Assembly (NCBI GenBank): GCA_017534885.1
Contig: JAFXVR010000009.1
Span: forward strand, 1-44,969
Length of the DNA: 44,969 nucleotides
Reading direction: 5' to 3'
From: Clostridia bacterium
Lineage (GTDB): Bacteria; Bacillota; Clostridia; Christensenellales; Aristaeellaceae
This document shows, one piece after another, positions 7,171 through 15,870 of the stretch. Numbering within the stretch: the stretch's first letter is position 1; each line of letters opens with the position of its first letter. A program made the translations under genes and the position numbers. The notes beneath the pieces were generated by a model that made no database searches, was not told the DNA's origin, and saw only the letters and a program-made list of their open reading frames with translations.

Positions 7171-8463
7171 ATGCCCGTGAGAGACAGCGCCGGCTGGATC
7201 CTGAGCGTGACCGAGCTCAACCGGTATATCAGCGGCCTGGTGCGGGACGACGCCCTCTTAAAGGGCATCCGGCTCCGGGGCCAGGTCAGCGGCATCCACT
7301 TTTCCGCGGCGGGGCACTGGTATTTTGACCTGAAGGAGGACAGCCACACCATTCCCGTGGTGGTCTTCCGCCAGAGCGCCCAGCGCCAGTCCTTCCGCCC
7401 CCGCAACGGCGACCAGCTCATCGTCCACGGCGACGTGAGCGTCTATGAGAACGAGTGCCGGGTGCAGCTGGTGGCGGACAGCCTCCGCCCCGAGGGCGTG
7501 GGCCTGCTCTGGCAGCGCTTTGAGGCGCTCAAGCAGCAGCTCACTCAGGAAGGCCTCTTTGACAGGAGCCGCAAGCGCCCCCTCCCGGCCCGCCCGCGGC
7601 GCATCGCCATTGTGACCAGCGAGACCGGCGCCGTGCTGCACGACATCTGCACCGTGGCCGCCCGCCGGGATCCCGGCATTCCCCTGGCGCTGGTGCCCGC
7701 CCCCGTGCAGGGCGAAGGCGCGGCGGAGGGGCTTGTCACCGCCCTGCGCAAGGCGGCGGCCCTGCCCGGGGTGGACGTGGTCATCATCGGCCGGGGCGGC
7801 GGCTCCATGGAGGATCTCTGGTGCTTCAACGAGGAGATTCTCGCCCGGGCCATCGCGGCCTGCCCTGTACCGGTCATCTCCGCCGTGGGGCACGAGACCG
7901 ATTTCACCATCGCGGACTTTGCCGCCGACCTCCGGGCTGCCACGCCCTCCAACGCCGCCGAGCTGGCCGTGCCCGACCGCTCCGAGACCCTCGCGGCCTT
8001 TGAGCTGATGCGGCACCGGCTGGACAGCGCCGCCCGGGACGCCCTGCGCCAGCGCCGTCAGGCCCTGCTGGAAGCGGCCCAGGGTCTTGAGCGCGTCAGC
8101 CCGGAACGCCGGCTGCGGGAGCTCAGCGCCCAGACCGCCCAAACGCGGCTGAGGCTGGAGGGCATCGGTCCCCGCCTCCTGCCCGCCTTAGAGCAGCGGC
8201 TGGCCATGAGCGCCCTGCGGCTGGACACCGCGGCGGACAAGGCCATCGAGAGCGCCCGCCAGCGCCTTTCCCAGCGGCGGAACCGGCTGGAGGCCCTGAA
8301 CCCCCAGCGGGTGCTGGAGCGGGGCTACGCCCTGGTCACCTCCGGAGACCGGGTGGTCACCAGCGCCCAGGACGCCCCGGCCCGCATGCGCCTGCGCTTC
8401 CGCGACGGGGCGGTGGACGTGCGGCGGGACGATTCAACGGATTCATCCTCTTCAACCGACTGA
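7171..8463 (+). CDS. xseA: Exodeoxyribonuclease VII large subunit
   Basis: 430 aa. XseA with XseB degrades single-stranded DNA from both ends. An N-terminal OB-fold domain (residues ~8-105; LSVTELNRYISGLV, GQVSGIHFSAAGHWYFDLKE) is followed by the catalytic domain with VTSETGAVLHDI, the glycine-rich IIGRGGGSMEDLW, and ISAVGHETDFTIADFAADLRAATPSNAAEL. A long coiled-coil region (~280-390) carries the XseB subunits, and the end has the RVLERGYALV signature. It starts 3 bases after folD and is followed directly by xseB, the usual pair. Confidence 0.97.
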   Translation: MPVRDSAGWILSVTELNRYISGLVRDDALLKGIRLRGQVSGIHFSAAGHWYFDLKEDSHTIPVVVFRQSAQRQSFRPRNGDQLIVHGDVSVYENECRVQLVADSLRPEGVGLLWQRFEALKQQLTQEGLFDRSRKRPLPARPRRIAIVTSETGAVLHDICTVAARRDPGIPLALVPAPVQGEGAAEGLVTALRKAAALPGVDVVIIGRGGGSMEDLWCFNEEILARAIAACPVPVISAVGHETDFTIADFAADLRAATPSNAAELAVPDRSETLAAFELMRHRLDSAARDALRQRRQALLEAAQGLERVSPERRLRELSAQTAQTRLRLEGIGPRLLPALEQRLAMSALRLDTAADKAIESARQRLSQRRNRLEALNPQRVLERGYALVTSGDRVVTSAQDAPARMRLRFRDGAVDVRRDDSTDSSSSTD

Positions 8464-8474
8464 GGTGAGCGACA

Positions 8475-8711
8475 TTGGCTGCAAAAAAGAAGCTGAGCTT
8501 TGAGGATAAGCTGCGCCAGGTGGACGGCATGGTCACGGCCATGGAGGCCGGGGGACTGAGCCTGGAGGACACCCTGAAGCAGTATGAGGAGGGCATGGCC
8601 CTGCTGAGGGAGATGGAGCAGGAGCTGGCCGAGGCCACCCAGCGGCTGACCGTGCTGCGCCGTCAGGCAGACGGCAGCGAGGCCGAGGAGGCGCTGGAGG
8701 TGGACGCATGA
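8475..8711 (+). CDS. xseB: Exodeoxyribonuclease VII small subunit
   Basis: 78 aa helical-hairpin protein. LSFEDKLRQVDGMVTAMEAGGLSLEDTLKQYEEG (quoted in parts: SFEDKL, GGLSLEDTL, YEEGM) is the XseB signature, ending in an acidic tail. It binds the coiled coil of XseA. The start is TTG at 8475 after GAGGTGAG; no ATG fits. The stop overlaps the ispA start by four bases (ATGA), suggesting coupling. Confidence 0.93.
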   Translation: MAAKKKLSFEDKLRQVDGMVTAMEAGGLSLEDTLKQYEEGMALLREMEQELAEATQRLTVLRRQADGSEAEEALEVDA

Positions 8712-9583
8712 GCGCCTATGAACGCTGCCTGGCGCTGGTGGAGGAAGCCCTCGTCCCCCAGCTGGAGCGGCTGGGCGAGATTCCGCCGGGCCTGAAGGAG
8801 AGCATGCGCTACTCCCTCGAGGGGGGCGGCAAGCGCATCCGGCCCGTGATGCTGCTGCTGACGGCGGAGGCCATGGGCGTGCCGGACGGGGAAGCCCTGC
8901 CCTACGCCTGCGCCCTGGAGATGATCCACACCTACAGCCTGATTCACGATGACCTGCCCGCCATGGACGACGACGACACCCGCCGGGGCAAAGCCAGCAA
9001 CCATATCGTCTTCGGGGAAGGCCAGGCTGTGCTGGCGGGAGACGGCCTCCTGTCCGCGGCCATGGAGCTGATGCTGCTGGACGCCCAGTCCCGGCCCGAC
9101 CTGCGCGGCACCCGGGCGGCTTACGCCATCGCCCGGCGCTGCGGCGTCACCGGCATGGTGGCCGGCCAGTCCGCCGACCTGAGCTGGGAGGGCACCGAGG
9201 TCACCATCGAAAAGGTGCGCTACATCCACACCCACAAGACCGCCGATCTGCTGACCGCGCCGGTAGAAGCCGGGCTGCTGCTGGCGGGGGCGGAGGAAAG
9301 CGCGCTGGCCCTGGGCCGGACATACGGACTGCAGCTGGGGCTGGCCTTCCAGATCGTGGACGACATCCTGGATGTCACCGGCGACCCCGCCCTGCTGGGC
9401 AAGAAAACCGGCCTGGACGCGGCGGCAGGCAAGCAGACCTGGGTGGCCCTCCGGGGGCTGGACGGCGCCCGGAAGGACGCGCGGCGCTGCACGGAGGAAG
9501 CGATTGAGGCCATCTCACAGCTGCCGGGGGACTTTTCTCCCCTGGCGGCCATCGCCCGGATGAACGCGGAGCGTGTCCGCTGA
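8708..9583 (+). CDS. ispA: Polyprenyl synthetase (farnesyl/geranylgeranyl diphosphate synthase type)
   Basis: 291 aa. It condenses dimethylallyl and isopentenyl diphosphates to C15/C20 prenyl diphosphates, precursors for undecaprenyl phosphate and quinones. The first aspartate-rich motif is DDLPAMD (D81-D87) and the second is VDDILD near residue 218; GGGKRIRP near residue 40 binds diphosphate. Length and order after xseB match ispA of Firmicutes. Chain length cannot be decided securely by eye. dxs, which often follows, is absent here; a PAP2-related membrane protein follows instead. Confidence 0.93.
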   Translation: MSAYERCLALVEEALVPQLERLGEIPPGLKESMRYSLEGGGKRIRPVMLLLTAEAMGVPDGEALPYACALEMIHTYSLIHDDLPAMDDDDTRRGKASNHIVFGEGQAVLAGDGLLSAAMELMLLDAQSRPDLRGTRAAYAIARRCGVTGMVAGQSADLSWEGTEVTIEKVRYIHTHKTADLLTAPVEAGLLLAGAEESALALGRTYGLQLGLAFQIVDDILDVTGDPALLGKKTGLDAAAGKQTWVALRGLDGARKDARRCTEEAIEAISQLPGDFSPLAAIARMNAERVR

Positions 9584-9598
9584 CGGGAGGGACTGCGG

Positions 9599-10057
9599 AT
9601 GAATATCTTACAGGAGCTGGGCCGCAACGGCTGCCTCTGGGCGGGCTTGCTGGCCTGGGCGGTGGCGCAGGGGCTCAAGATCCCCATTCACCGCCTGACC
9701 CACCACGAGTGGGATTTGCACCAGTTTTTCTCAGCGGGAGGCATGCCCTCCTCCCACTCAGCCAGCGCGGTCTGCGTGGCCATCTCGGTAGGCGTCCGCA
9801 TGGGCTTCAACTCCCCGGTCTTCGCCCTCGCCTTTCTCTTTGCCGCCATTGTGATGTACGACGCGGCGGGCGTGCGGCGGGAGACAGGCCGCCAGGGCCA
9901 GGCCATCAACGACATCCTCGCCAGCGTGCTGGTGGACGGCAAGCCCATCTCCGATGAGGAGCTCAAGGAGATCGTGGGCCACTCTCCCTTCGAGGTCGCC
10001 ATGGGCGCGATCACCGGTCTGCTGGTGTCCGTGCTCTTCGAGACCTTCTTCGGCTGA
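9599..10057 (+). CDS. Divergent PAP2 family (DUF212, YuiD-like) membrane protein
   Basis: 152 aa with three or four membrane segments. The motif SAGGMPSSHSASAVC corresponds to the PSxH core of acid phosphatase/haloperoxidase enzymes, and YDAAGVRRETGRQGQAIN is a hallmark of the DUF212 subgroup. PAP2 relatives act on lipid or prenyl phosphates at the membrane, so the position straight after ispA is suggestive, but the substrate is unknown. The 15-base gap to ispA contains a GGGAGG site. Confidence 0.88.
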   Translation: MNILQELGRNGCLWAGLLAWAVAQGLKIPIHRLTHHEWDLHQFFSAGGMPSSHSASAVCVAISVGVRMGFNSPVFALAFLFAAIVMYDAAGVRRETGRQGQAINDILASVLVDGKPISDEELKEIVGHSPFEVAMGAITGLLVSVLFETFFG

Positions 10058-10129
10058 ACCCGTGTCACCCCAAACACCTATTCAGAATTCTGGCAGCGCA
10101 AACATGCTGTCAACAGCAGGAGGAAGCAT

Positions 10130-10675
10130 ATGGATCACTTTACCGAACAGGTCGTCGTGAAGCGCCAGCGCGTGCTGGACGAGATCGCCTATTACGTGTC
10201 CTGGGTCATCCTGGTGGTGGCGGGCCTCATCGGCATGATGTACCTCTCCGCCTGCTTTTCCGCCTTCGCGGCAGGCCAGTTTGACATCTTCACCCTGGTT
10301 TTCGCCCTGCTCAACGTGGGCATCGCGGTGGGCCTGTTCTTCTTCCACGACCGGCTGCGCACCGAGTATGAGTACACCTTCACCAACGGCTCCCTGGATT
10401 TCGCCCAGGTGTTCAACAACGCCAAACGCAAGAGCCTGGGCAGCCTGAATGTGCGCACCGTGGAGGCCTTCGGCCCGGTGAACGGCTCCAGCTTCCAGCG
10501 CTATATTTCGATGCCCGGCATCCAGCAGTCCCGCTGGTTCCTCAACCGGGACGCCAACCTGTACTACTTCTACTTCCAGAAGGATTCCAACCGGAAGATC
10601 ATCATTTTTGAGCCCAACGAGGAGCTGCTGGACATGGTTCGGCAGTATGTGCCCCGCAGTGTGCAGCAGGAGTAA
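10130..10675 (+). CDS. Small membrane protein, DUF6106-like
   Basis: 181 aa. Residues 1-20 are polar, then two adjacent hydrophobic segments (about 22-45 and 52-70) and a soluble C-terminal domain of ~100 residues with conserved aromatics (YTFTNGSLDFAQVFNNAKRKSL, FYFQKDSNRKIIIFEPNEELL in parts). The layout resembles the uncharacterised DUF6106 proteins of Clostridia; I recognise this only by general likeness. No enzymatic motif is seen. AGGAGG precedes the ATG. It ends two bases before the desulfurase start, so the two are co-expressed. Confidence 0.6.
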   Translation: MDHFTEQVVVKRQRVLDEIAYYVSWVILVVAGLIGMMYLSACFSAFAAGQFDIFTLVFALLNVGIAVGLFFFHDRLRTEYEYTFTNGSLDFAQVFNNAKRKSLGSLNVRTVEAFGPVNGSSFQRYISMPGIQQSRWFLNRDANLYYFYFQKDSNRKIIIFEPNEELLDMVRQYVPRSVQQE

Positions 10676-10677
10676 TC

Positions 10678-11829
10678 ATGGTCTATCTGGACAACAGCGC
10701 GACAACCCGCCCCTGCCCCGAGGCGGTGGCGGCGGTGACGGAAGCGCTTGAAGTAAGCTGGCACAATCCCTCGGCCCTGTACAGCCCGGCGCTGGCGGTG
10801 GAGAAGCGGCTGCGCCAGGCCCGGGCCCTCTGCCTGAAGGCCGCCGGCGCGGGTGAGGACGCAAGGCTGATCTTCACCGGCTCCGGCACCGAGGCGGACA
10901 ATCTGGCCATTCTCGGCCACCTGCGCACCCTTCACAGGCCCGGGGAGGTGCTGGTCTTCGCCGCCGAGCATCCCGCGGTCAGCGCCTGCCGGCCGGAGAT
11001 CGAGCGCCTGGGCCACCGCTTCAGGCCCATCCCCTCCCTGCGGGACGGCACCGTGAACCTCACCGCCCTGGAGGGTCTGCTGGGAGCGGACACCGCGCTG
11101 ATCTGCGTGATGCAGGTGGGCAACGAGTCCGGCGCCATTCAGCCCATTCAGGACATCGCCCGGCTCCGGGACCGGCTGGCTCCCGGCGCGGCCCTTCACG
11201 TGGACGGCGTGCAGGGCTTTTTGCGGGTTCCCTTTGATTTCCGCCATTCCGGCGCCCAGACCTACGCCTTTTCCGGACACAAGCTGCGCGGCCCCAAGGG
11301 CATCGGCGGCCTGATTGCCGCGAAGGGCCACCGGCTTCAGGCGCTGACCCTGGGCGGCGGCCAGGAGGAGGGCCTGCGCTCGGGCACGGAAAACGTGCCG
11401 GGCATCCTCGGCCTGGCGGCGGCGGTGGCGGCCTATCCCGCGGACGCCAACGCCCGGATGGCCGCCCTCAAGCGCCGGCTCTGGGAGGGGCTGCAAGCCG
11501 CCGTGCCCACCGCCCGCCTGAACGGCCCCGCCCTGGACAGCCCCGCCTGCGCGCCCCACATCCTCTCCGCCAGCCTGCCGCCGGTGCGCTCCCAGACCAT
11601 GCTGACGGCCTTGGAGGGCGAGGGCGTCATCGTCAGCGCCGGTTCCGCCTGCGCCAGCCACAAGCAGAAGGTGTCCGAAACCCTGCTCTCGATGGGCCTG
11701 ACCCGCGAGCTGGCCGATGCCACCCTTCGCTTCAGCCTCTGCCCGGACACCACCGCCGACGACATCGACCGCGCCGTCGCCGCCGCAGGAAAGCAGTGGA
11801 AGGCGCTTTCACCTTATGTCAGGAGATGA
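10678..11829 (+). CDS. Cysteine desulfurase, NifS/IscS family (ThiI partner type)
   Basis: 383 aa PLP enzyme that removes sulfur from cysteine as a persulfide. It starts with YLDNSATTRP. The PLP lysine is in FSGHKLRGPKG, and the persulfide cysteine is in SAGSACASHKQKVSETLLSMG. The direct neighbour is thiI, nine bases downstream, which matches the B. subtilis arrangement where NifZ feeds ThiI for 4-thiouridine in tRNA. A dedicated role in tRNA thiolation is therefore more likely than general Fe-S assembly, which the separate iscS-iscU pair at 26959 would serve. Confidence 0.92.
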   Translation: MVYLDNSATTRPCPEAVAAVTEALEVSWHNPSALYSPALAVEKRLRQARALCLKAAGAGEDARLIFTGSGTEADNLAILGHLRTLHRPGEVLVFAAEHPAVSACRPEIERLGHRFRPIPSLRDGTVNLTALEGLLGADTALICVMQVGNESGAIQPIQDIARLRDRLAPGAALHVDGVQGFLRVPFDFRHSGAQTYAFSGHKLRGPKGIGGLIAAKGHRLQALTLGGGQEEGLRSGTENVPGILGLAAAVAAYPADANARMAALKRRLWEGLQAAVPTARLNGPALDSPACAPHILSASLPPVRSQTMLTALEGEGVIVSAGSACASHKQKVSETLLSMGLTRELADATLRFSLCPDTTADDIDRAVAAAGKQWKALSPYVRR

Positions 11830-11838
11830 GAAAGACCC

Positions 11839-12990
11839 ATGCGCAGCTTATTGCTCGTCCGTTACGGTGAAATCTTTCTGAAGGGGCTGAACAGGCCCTA
11901 TTTCCTTCGCGCCCTGGTGCGAAAGGTGCAGCAGTCCGTGGAAGGCCTCCATGCCCAGGTCTGGCTGCATGACGGCCGCATTCTGGTGGCGGGCTTTGCC
12001 GACATGGACGAGGCCATGGCCCGGGTCACCCGCGTGTTCGGCGTGCACAGCGTCTGCCCCGCCGTCGAGATGGACAAGGCGGACTTTGACGCCCTCGCCG
12101 CCGAGGCCGTCCGCCTGATGGCCGACATCAGCGGCAGTTTCCGCGTCGTCGCCCGGCGCTCAGACAAGACCTATCCCATGGATTCGCCCGAAATCTGCAG
12201 GGAGCTGGGCCACCGGGTGCTGGCGGCTTACCCCGCCCTGAAAGTCGACCTCCACCACCCCGAGCACGTGCTGAACGTGGAGATCCGCGACAAGGCCTAT
12301 CTCTACGTCCGGGTCATCCCGGCGGCGGGCGGCATGCCCGTGGGCACCGGCGGCCGGGCGGCCCTGCTGCTCTCCGGCGGCATCGACAGCCCCGTGGCCG
12401 GCTGGATGATCGCCAAGCGCGGCGTGGAGCTCAGCGCGGTGCACTTCCACTCCTACCCCTACACCTCCGAGCGCGCCCGGGACAAGGTGCTGGAGCTGGC
12501 CCGGCTCCTCAGCGGCTACTGCGGCAGCATCTGCGTGCACGTGGTGCCCTTCACCCACATCCAGACGGAAATCCACGAGAAGTGCCCCGAGGAATACACC
12601 ACCCTCATCATGCGCCGCTTCATGATGCGCATCGCCGAGCAGTGCGCCCGCCGGGACGGCGCCCAGGCCCTGATCACCGGCGAGAGCCTCGGCCAGGTGG
12701 CCAGCCAGACCATGGAGGCCCTGAACGCCACCAACGCCGTGGTGACCCTCCCCGTCTTCCGCCCCCTGATCGGCTTTGACAAGAGCGAGATCATCGAAGT
12801 AGCCGAGCGCATCGGCACCTACGAGACCTCCTGCCTTCCCTACGAGGACTGCTGCACCGTCTTCACCCCCAAGCACCCCGCCACCCGCCCGAAGATCGAA
12901 AAGCTGGTGGAAAGCGAAAAGCACCTGGATATGGAAGGGCTGATCGCCGAGGCGCTGGCGGGAGTGGAGGTCGTGACGGTTACGGGGTGA
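11839..12990 (+). CDS. thiI: tRNA 4-thiouridine synthase ThiI (no rhodanese domain)
   Basis: 383 aa. An N-terminal ferredoxin-like plus THUMP region (residues ~1-165, beginning LLLVRYGEIFLKGLNRPYF) is followed by an adenylating PP-loop domain with SGGIDSPVAGWMIAKRG. It activates U8 of tRNA with ATP and inserts sulfur from the desulfurase. The length matches ThiI proteins without the C-terminal rhodanese domain, common in Firmicutes. A conserved cysteine-containing segment (SCLPYEDCCTVFTPKHP) is present. Last gene of the long plus-strand block. Confidence 0.96.
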   Translation: MRSLLLVRYGEIFLKGLNRPYFLRALVRKVQQSVEGLHAQVWLHDGRILVAGFADMDEAMARVTRVFGVHSVCPAVEMDKADFDALAAEAVRLMADISGSFRVVARRSDKTYPMDSPEICRELGHRVLAAYPALKVDLHHPEHVLNVEIRDKAYLYVRVIPAAGGMPVGTGGRAALLLSGGIDSPVAGWMIAKRGVELSAVHFHSYPYTSERARDKVLELARLLSGYCGSICVHVVPFTHIQTEIHEKCPEEYTTLIMRRFMMRIAEQCARRDGAQALITGESLGQVASQTMEALNATNAVVTLPVFRPLIGFDKSEIIEVAERIGTYETSCLPYEDCCTVFTPKHPATRPKIEKLVESEKHLDMEGLIAEALAGVEVVTVTG

Positions 12991-13256
12991 GGAGACCCAA
13001 GGGGAAGCAATGGCAGATGGAAGCCGGACCGCTGCGACGGCTGAAGGGATAAAGCAATGGAACGACATGGAAAGACCCCCGCGCAGGAAGACTGGCGTGG
13101 GGGTCAATGTATAGATGAGAAACTGAAGATGAAAGATCAGAGGATAGTATTCTCAAAGATACCATTGGCAGAGATTGTTTATCACAGTTTTGCATGTTTT
13201 TCAACTGGTAATTTCGGAGGACTGCCAAAACGTACACCTTCTGACACCCACCCGTC
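12991..13256. other. Intergenic stretch after thiI with one strong hairpin
   Basis: The only clear structure is an 11-bp stem at 13074-13105 (GACCCCCGCGC / GCGTGGGGGTC, one G-U) with no T tract; it may help end the thiI transcript. From about 13110 to 13256 the DNA is visibly richer in A and T than its surroundings, with no convincing ORF, promoter or repeat. Short open frames here lack ribosome binding sites. Confidence 0.6.
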
Positions 13257-13301
13257 AAAAAACCACCGCCTCCATTCATCCGGAGGCCGGTGGTTCTTTT
13301 T
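13257..13301. terminator. Bidirectional terminator between thiI and guaB
   Basis: AACCACCG-CCTCC pairs with GGAGG-CCGGTGGTT around an ATTCAT loop, with an A run on the left and CTTTTT on the right. It can terminate both the plus-strand block and the minus-strand guaB gene, whose stop is 30 bp away. Confidence 0.85.
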
Positions 13302-13330
13302 ATCCAGTTATCTGCCCGCTGTCTCGTCCC

Positions 13331-14839
13331 TCACCTGCTGGGCTGGGAGGTGGAGCGCAGGGTCACGTCGTGGTAGCCGCCCTCGACGATGGAGGTGGCG
13401 GAGACCAGGGTCAGGCGGGCTTTGTCGCGGAGGTCGGGCAGGGTGGTGACGCCCACATTGCACATGGTGGAGCGCACCTTGTAGAGGGAGACCTCCACAT
13501 TGTCGTGCAGGGGGCCGGCGTAGGTCACGTAGGAGTCCACGCCCTCCTCAAAGGAGAGCTTGCCGGCGCCGCCCAGGTCGTAGCGCTGCCAGTTGCGGGC
13601 GCGGTTGGAGCCCTCTCCCCAGTATTCCTTCATGTACACGCCGTTGACCATCACGCGGGCGGAGGGGCTCTCGTCGAAGCGGGCGAAGTAGCGGCCCATC
13701 ATCAGGAAGTCCGCGCCCATGGCCAGGGCAAGGGTCATATGGTAATCGTGCACAATGCCGCCGTCTGAGCAGATCGGCACATAGATGCCGGTTTCGCTGA
13801 AGTACTCGTCCCGGGCCTGGGCGACCTCGATCAGGGCGGTGGCCTGGCCGCGGCCGATGCCCTTGGTCTCCCGGGTGATGCAGATGGATCCGCCGCCGAT
13901 GCCCACCTTCACAAAGTCCGCGCCGGCTTTGGCCAGGAAGAGGAAGCCGTCCCGATCCACCACATTGCCCGCGCCGATCTTGACGCTGTCGCCGTAGGTC
14001 TCCCGGACCCACTTCAGGCACTTCTCCTGCCAGCAGGTGTAGCCCTCGGAGGAGTCAATGCACAGCACGTCCGCGCCGGCGGCCAGCAGGGCGGGCACGC
14101 GCTCGCGGTAGTCCCGGGTGTTGATGCCCGCGCCGACCCTGTAGCGCTTCTTTTCGTCCAGCAGCTCGTTGGGGTTCTCCTTGTGGGAGGCGTAATCCTT
14201 GCGGAAGACGAAGTACATCAGATGGCCTTCGGCGTCCACCACGGGCAGGGAGTTCAGCTTGTTCTCCCAGATGATGTCGTTGGCTTCCTTGAGGGTGGTT
14301 TCCGCCGGAGCGGTCACCAGCTTGTCCAGGGGCGTCATGAAATTCCGCACGGGCGTGTCCACGCTCATGCGCGACACCCGGTAATCGCGGCTGGACACAA
14401 TGCCCAGCAGCCTTCCGGTGGCGGTGCCGTCCTCGGTGATGGCCACGGTGGAAAAGCCGTTGCGCGCCTTCAGGTCCAGCACGTCCTGCAGAGTGTTGTC
14501 CGGCGTCAGGTTGGAGGCTGACACCACAAAGCCCGCTTTGTAGCCCTTCACCCGGGCCACCATGGCCGCCTCATCCTCGATGCTCTGCGCCCCGTAGATG
14601 AAGGACAGGCCGCCCTCCCGCGCCAGGGCGATGGCCAGCTTGTCGTCCGAAACGGACTGCATGATGGCTGAAACCAGCGGAATGTTCAGGTGGAAGGCCT
14701 CCGCCTCCTCGCCCCTGCGATACTTGCTCAGCACAGTACGCAGGCTGACGTTCTGCGGCACGCAGTCCTCCCCCGTGTACCCGGGAATCAGCAGATACTC
14801 GCTGAAGGTGTGACTCGGCTCCTGATAGTAGTACGCCAC
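13331..14839 (-). CDS. guaB: Inosine-5'-monophosphate dehydrogenase
   Basis: 502 aa. It oxidises IMP to XMP with NAD, the committed step to GMP. The TIM-barrel core is interrupted near residues 105-225 by two CBS domains (GIVSSRDYR and [18 protein letters not shown] mark them). The active-site loop is [18 protein letters not shown] with the catalytic cysteine. The flap region includes [16 protein letters not shown]. The protein belongs to the ~500-residue IMPDH variant with an insertion-rich C-terminus; canonical enzymes read SICTTR at the loop. The start is GTG at 14839, placed by AAAGGAGG nine bases upstream; no better ATG exists. It is transcribed alone from the promoter at 14871-14899. 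No purine riboswitch fold was found in the short leader. Confidence 0.96.
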   Translation of the reverse strand: MAYYYQEPSHTFSEYLLIPGYTGEDCVPQNVSLRTVLSKYRRGEEAEAFHLNIPLVSAIMQSVSDDKLAIALAREGGLSFIYGAQSIEDEAAMVARVKGYKAGFVVSASNLTPDNTLQDVLDLKARNGFSTVAITEDGTATGRLLGIVSSRDYRVSRMSVDTPVRNFMTPLDKLVTAPAETTLKEANDIIWENKLNSLPVVDAEGHLMYFVFRKDYASHKENPNELLDEKKRYRVGAGINTRDYRERVPALLAAGADVLCIDSSEGYTCWQEKCLKWVRETYGDSVKIGAGNVVDRDGFLFLAKAGADFVKVGIGGGSICITRETKGIGRGQATALIEVAQARDEYFSETGIYVPICSDGGIVHDYHMTLALAMGADFLMMGRYFARFDESPSARVMVNGVYMKEYWGEGSNRARNWQRYDLGGAGKLSFEEGVDSYVTYAGPLHDNVEVSLYKVRSTMCNVGVTTLPDLRDKARLTLVSATSIVEGGYHDVTLRSTSQPSR

Positions 14840-14870
14840 GCTCCCCCGCCTCCTTTCAGGTGTTGCAGGC

Positions 14871-14899
14871 AGTTTAACACGTTGCGGCTATGCTGTCAA
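14871..14899 (-). promoter_or_regulatory. Promoter of guaB
   Basis: On the minus strand a perfect TTGACA (14894-14899) is followed after 17 bp by TAAACT (14871-14876). The resulting leader is only ~25 bases, leaving no room for a riboswitch. Confidence 0.8.
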
Positions 14900-14968
14900 T
14901 CCGTTCTTGCAGTTCCGCCATGCGTTTATCTCATCCGGCCCTCTCCGGCCCGGGTTTTCCATGGTGGT

Positions 14969-15004
14969 AAAAAACCCTGTCCCGCACAGGCGCGCAGGAC
15001 AGGG
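14969..15004 (-). terminator. Terminator of the small secreted protein gene
   Basis: On the minus strand CCCTGTCC pairs with GGACAGGG, with further partial pairing inside, and is followed by TTTTTT. It lies ~25 bp after the stop at 15030. Confidence 0.88.
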
Positions 15005-15029
15005 GCTCTCTGGCCGTCAGAGCCGGCGA

Positions 15030-15587
15030 TCAGAACATGAGCGCGAAGGACTGCTCAATGACGCCGACGTCGAACTCGATGTCGTACTCATTCAGGGCGT
15101 TGGCGGCACCGGAATAGTACTGGTCGAACTGGCCGGCGGTTTCTTCGCTGTATTCCAGCACGGTCACGGCCACGGCCTTCAGGTGCAGGATGTACCAGGG
15201 GCCCTCGCCCTTCACCAGCAGGGTGCCGGCGGCGCCTTCCTGGGCCAGGTTCAGAGCATTCTGGCCCTCGGTCAGCCGCACAAAGACCTTGCCGCCTTCG
15301 TACTTCCATTCGCTGATGGTGCTCAGGCCCACAGAGCCGTCCGGGTTGACGGACAGGATCTGGGCGATGGCGGTGCCTTCCTTGGCCTGATAGCCTTCCG
15401 CCTTCGCCTCGTCAGCGGAGGAAAGCAGGGAGCTCTTGGCCATCAGGACTTCCTCAGCCGCGGTCAGCGCGTCACCGGTCAGGACGGTCTTGGTGGCGGA
15501 AGCGGTAGTGTAAGCATCCGCGGTCTCCGCAAAGGCCGCTCCGCAGAGCAGCACCGCAGCGATCATGAGCGCAACGAGTTTCTTCAT
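15030..15587 (-). CDS. Small secreted protein, possible split-barrel fold
   Basis: 185 aa. Residues 1-20 are a Sec signal peptide (MKKL, hydrophobic core, AFA then E). The mature part from ~65 (GTAIAQILSVNPDGSVGLSTI, VFVRLTEGQNALNLAQEG, GTLLVKGEGPWYILHLKAVAV in segments) has the strand order and NL...G.LLV pattern of the pyridoxamine-phosphate-oxidase-like split barrel. This is by impression only; such proteins usually bind FMN or haem in the cytoplasm, so an exported one would be unusual. No lipobox or anchoring motif. Single gene with its own promoter and terminator; AAGGAGG lies ten bases before the ATG. Confidence 0.75.
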   Translation of the reverse strand: MKKLVALMIAAVLLCGAAFAETADAYTTASATKTVLTGDALTAAEEVLMAKSSLLSSADEAKAEGYQAKEGTAIAQILSVNPDGSVGLSTISEWKYEGGKVFVRLTEGQNALNLAQEGAAGTLLVKGEGPWYILHLKAVAVTVLEYSEETAGQFDQYYSGAANALNEYDIEFDVGVIEQSFALMF

Positions 15588-15625
15588 GAGTCTTCAGCCT
15601 CCTTATTGGTATTTGGCGCAATGAC

Positions 15626-15654
15626 ATGATAGCACAGTTTCACACAGGCTGCAA
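15626..15654 (-). promoter_or_regulatory. Promoter of the small secreted protein gene
   Basis: TTGCAG (15649-15654, minus), 17-bp spacer, TATCAT (15626-15631). The 119-bp palindromic element inserted just upstream of the -35 box, leaving this promoter intact. Confidence 0.65.
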
Positions 15655-15659
15655 TATCT

Positions 15660-15778
15660 GATTCGGATGTCAAAAAGCCGCTTTCATGAACTGAGCCACG
15701 ACTGGTTGTGGAAGACAGCGGAAATCACCACAACCAGTCGTGGCTCCAAGGTTGAAAGCGCCCTTTTGTCACCCTTAC
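15660..15778 (+). mobile_element. 119-bp palindromic element, copy 1
   Basis: The core is an inverted repeat GAGCCACGACTGGTTGTGG / CCACAACCAGTCGTGGCTC around a ~17-base loop. Outside it are imperfect complementary arms (GTCAAAA..GC..GCTTTCA and TTGAAAGCGCCCTTTTGTCA), so nearly the whole element folds into one hairpin. CAATATCT occurs directly on both sides (15652-15659 and 15779-15786), an apparent 8-bp target-site duplication. Copy 2 at 44840-44958 has the same length, lies in the opposite orientation and differs at one base. It encodes no protein, so it would need a transposase in trans, as MITE- or REP-like elements do. Confidence 0.88.
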
Positions 15779-15824
15779 CAATATCTTTCATACCTTTAAC
15801 ACAGCTGACAGCTCACCGCTCTCC

Positions 15825-15852
15825 TTGACATTCTCCGCCCTCATGGTATATG
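15825..15852 (+). promoter_or_regulatory. Promoter of the RsmB-like/rsmA genes
   Basis: A perfect TTGACA (15825-15830), 16-bp spacer, TATATG (15847-15852). It overlaps possible upstream start codons near 15850, which argues for translation starting at the ATGATG of 15871. Confidence 0.7.
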
Positions 15853-15870
15853 CTTTCAGCGGGAGGCGAT

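Noticed and set aside
13057..13449. Plus-strand gene in the thiI-guaB gap
   Set aside because: The frame crosses the bidirectional terminator and runs into guaB antisense, with no ribosome binding site or recognisable domain.
14840..14900. Purine riboswitch ahead of guaB
   Set aside because: The leader between promoter and start codon is about 25 bases, far shorter than a riboswitch.
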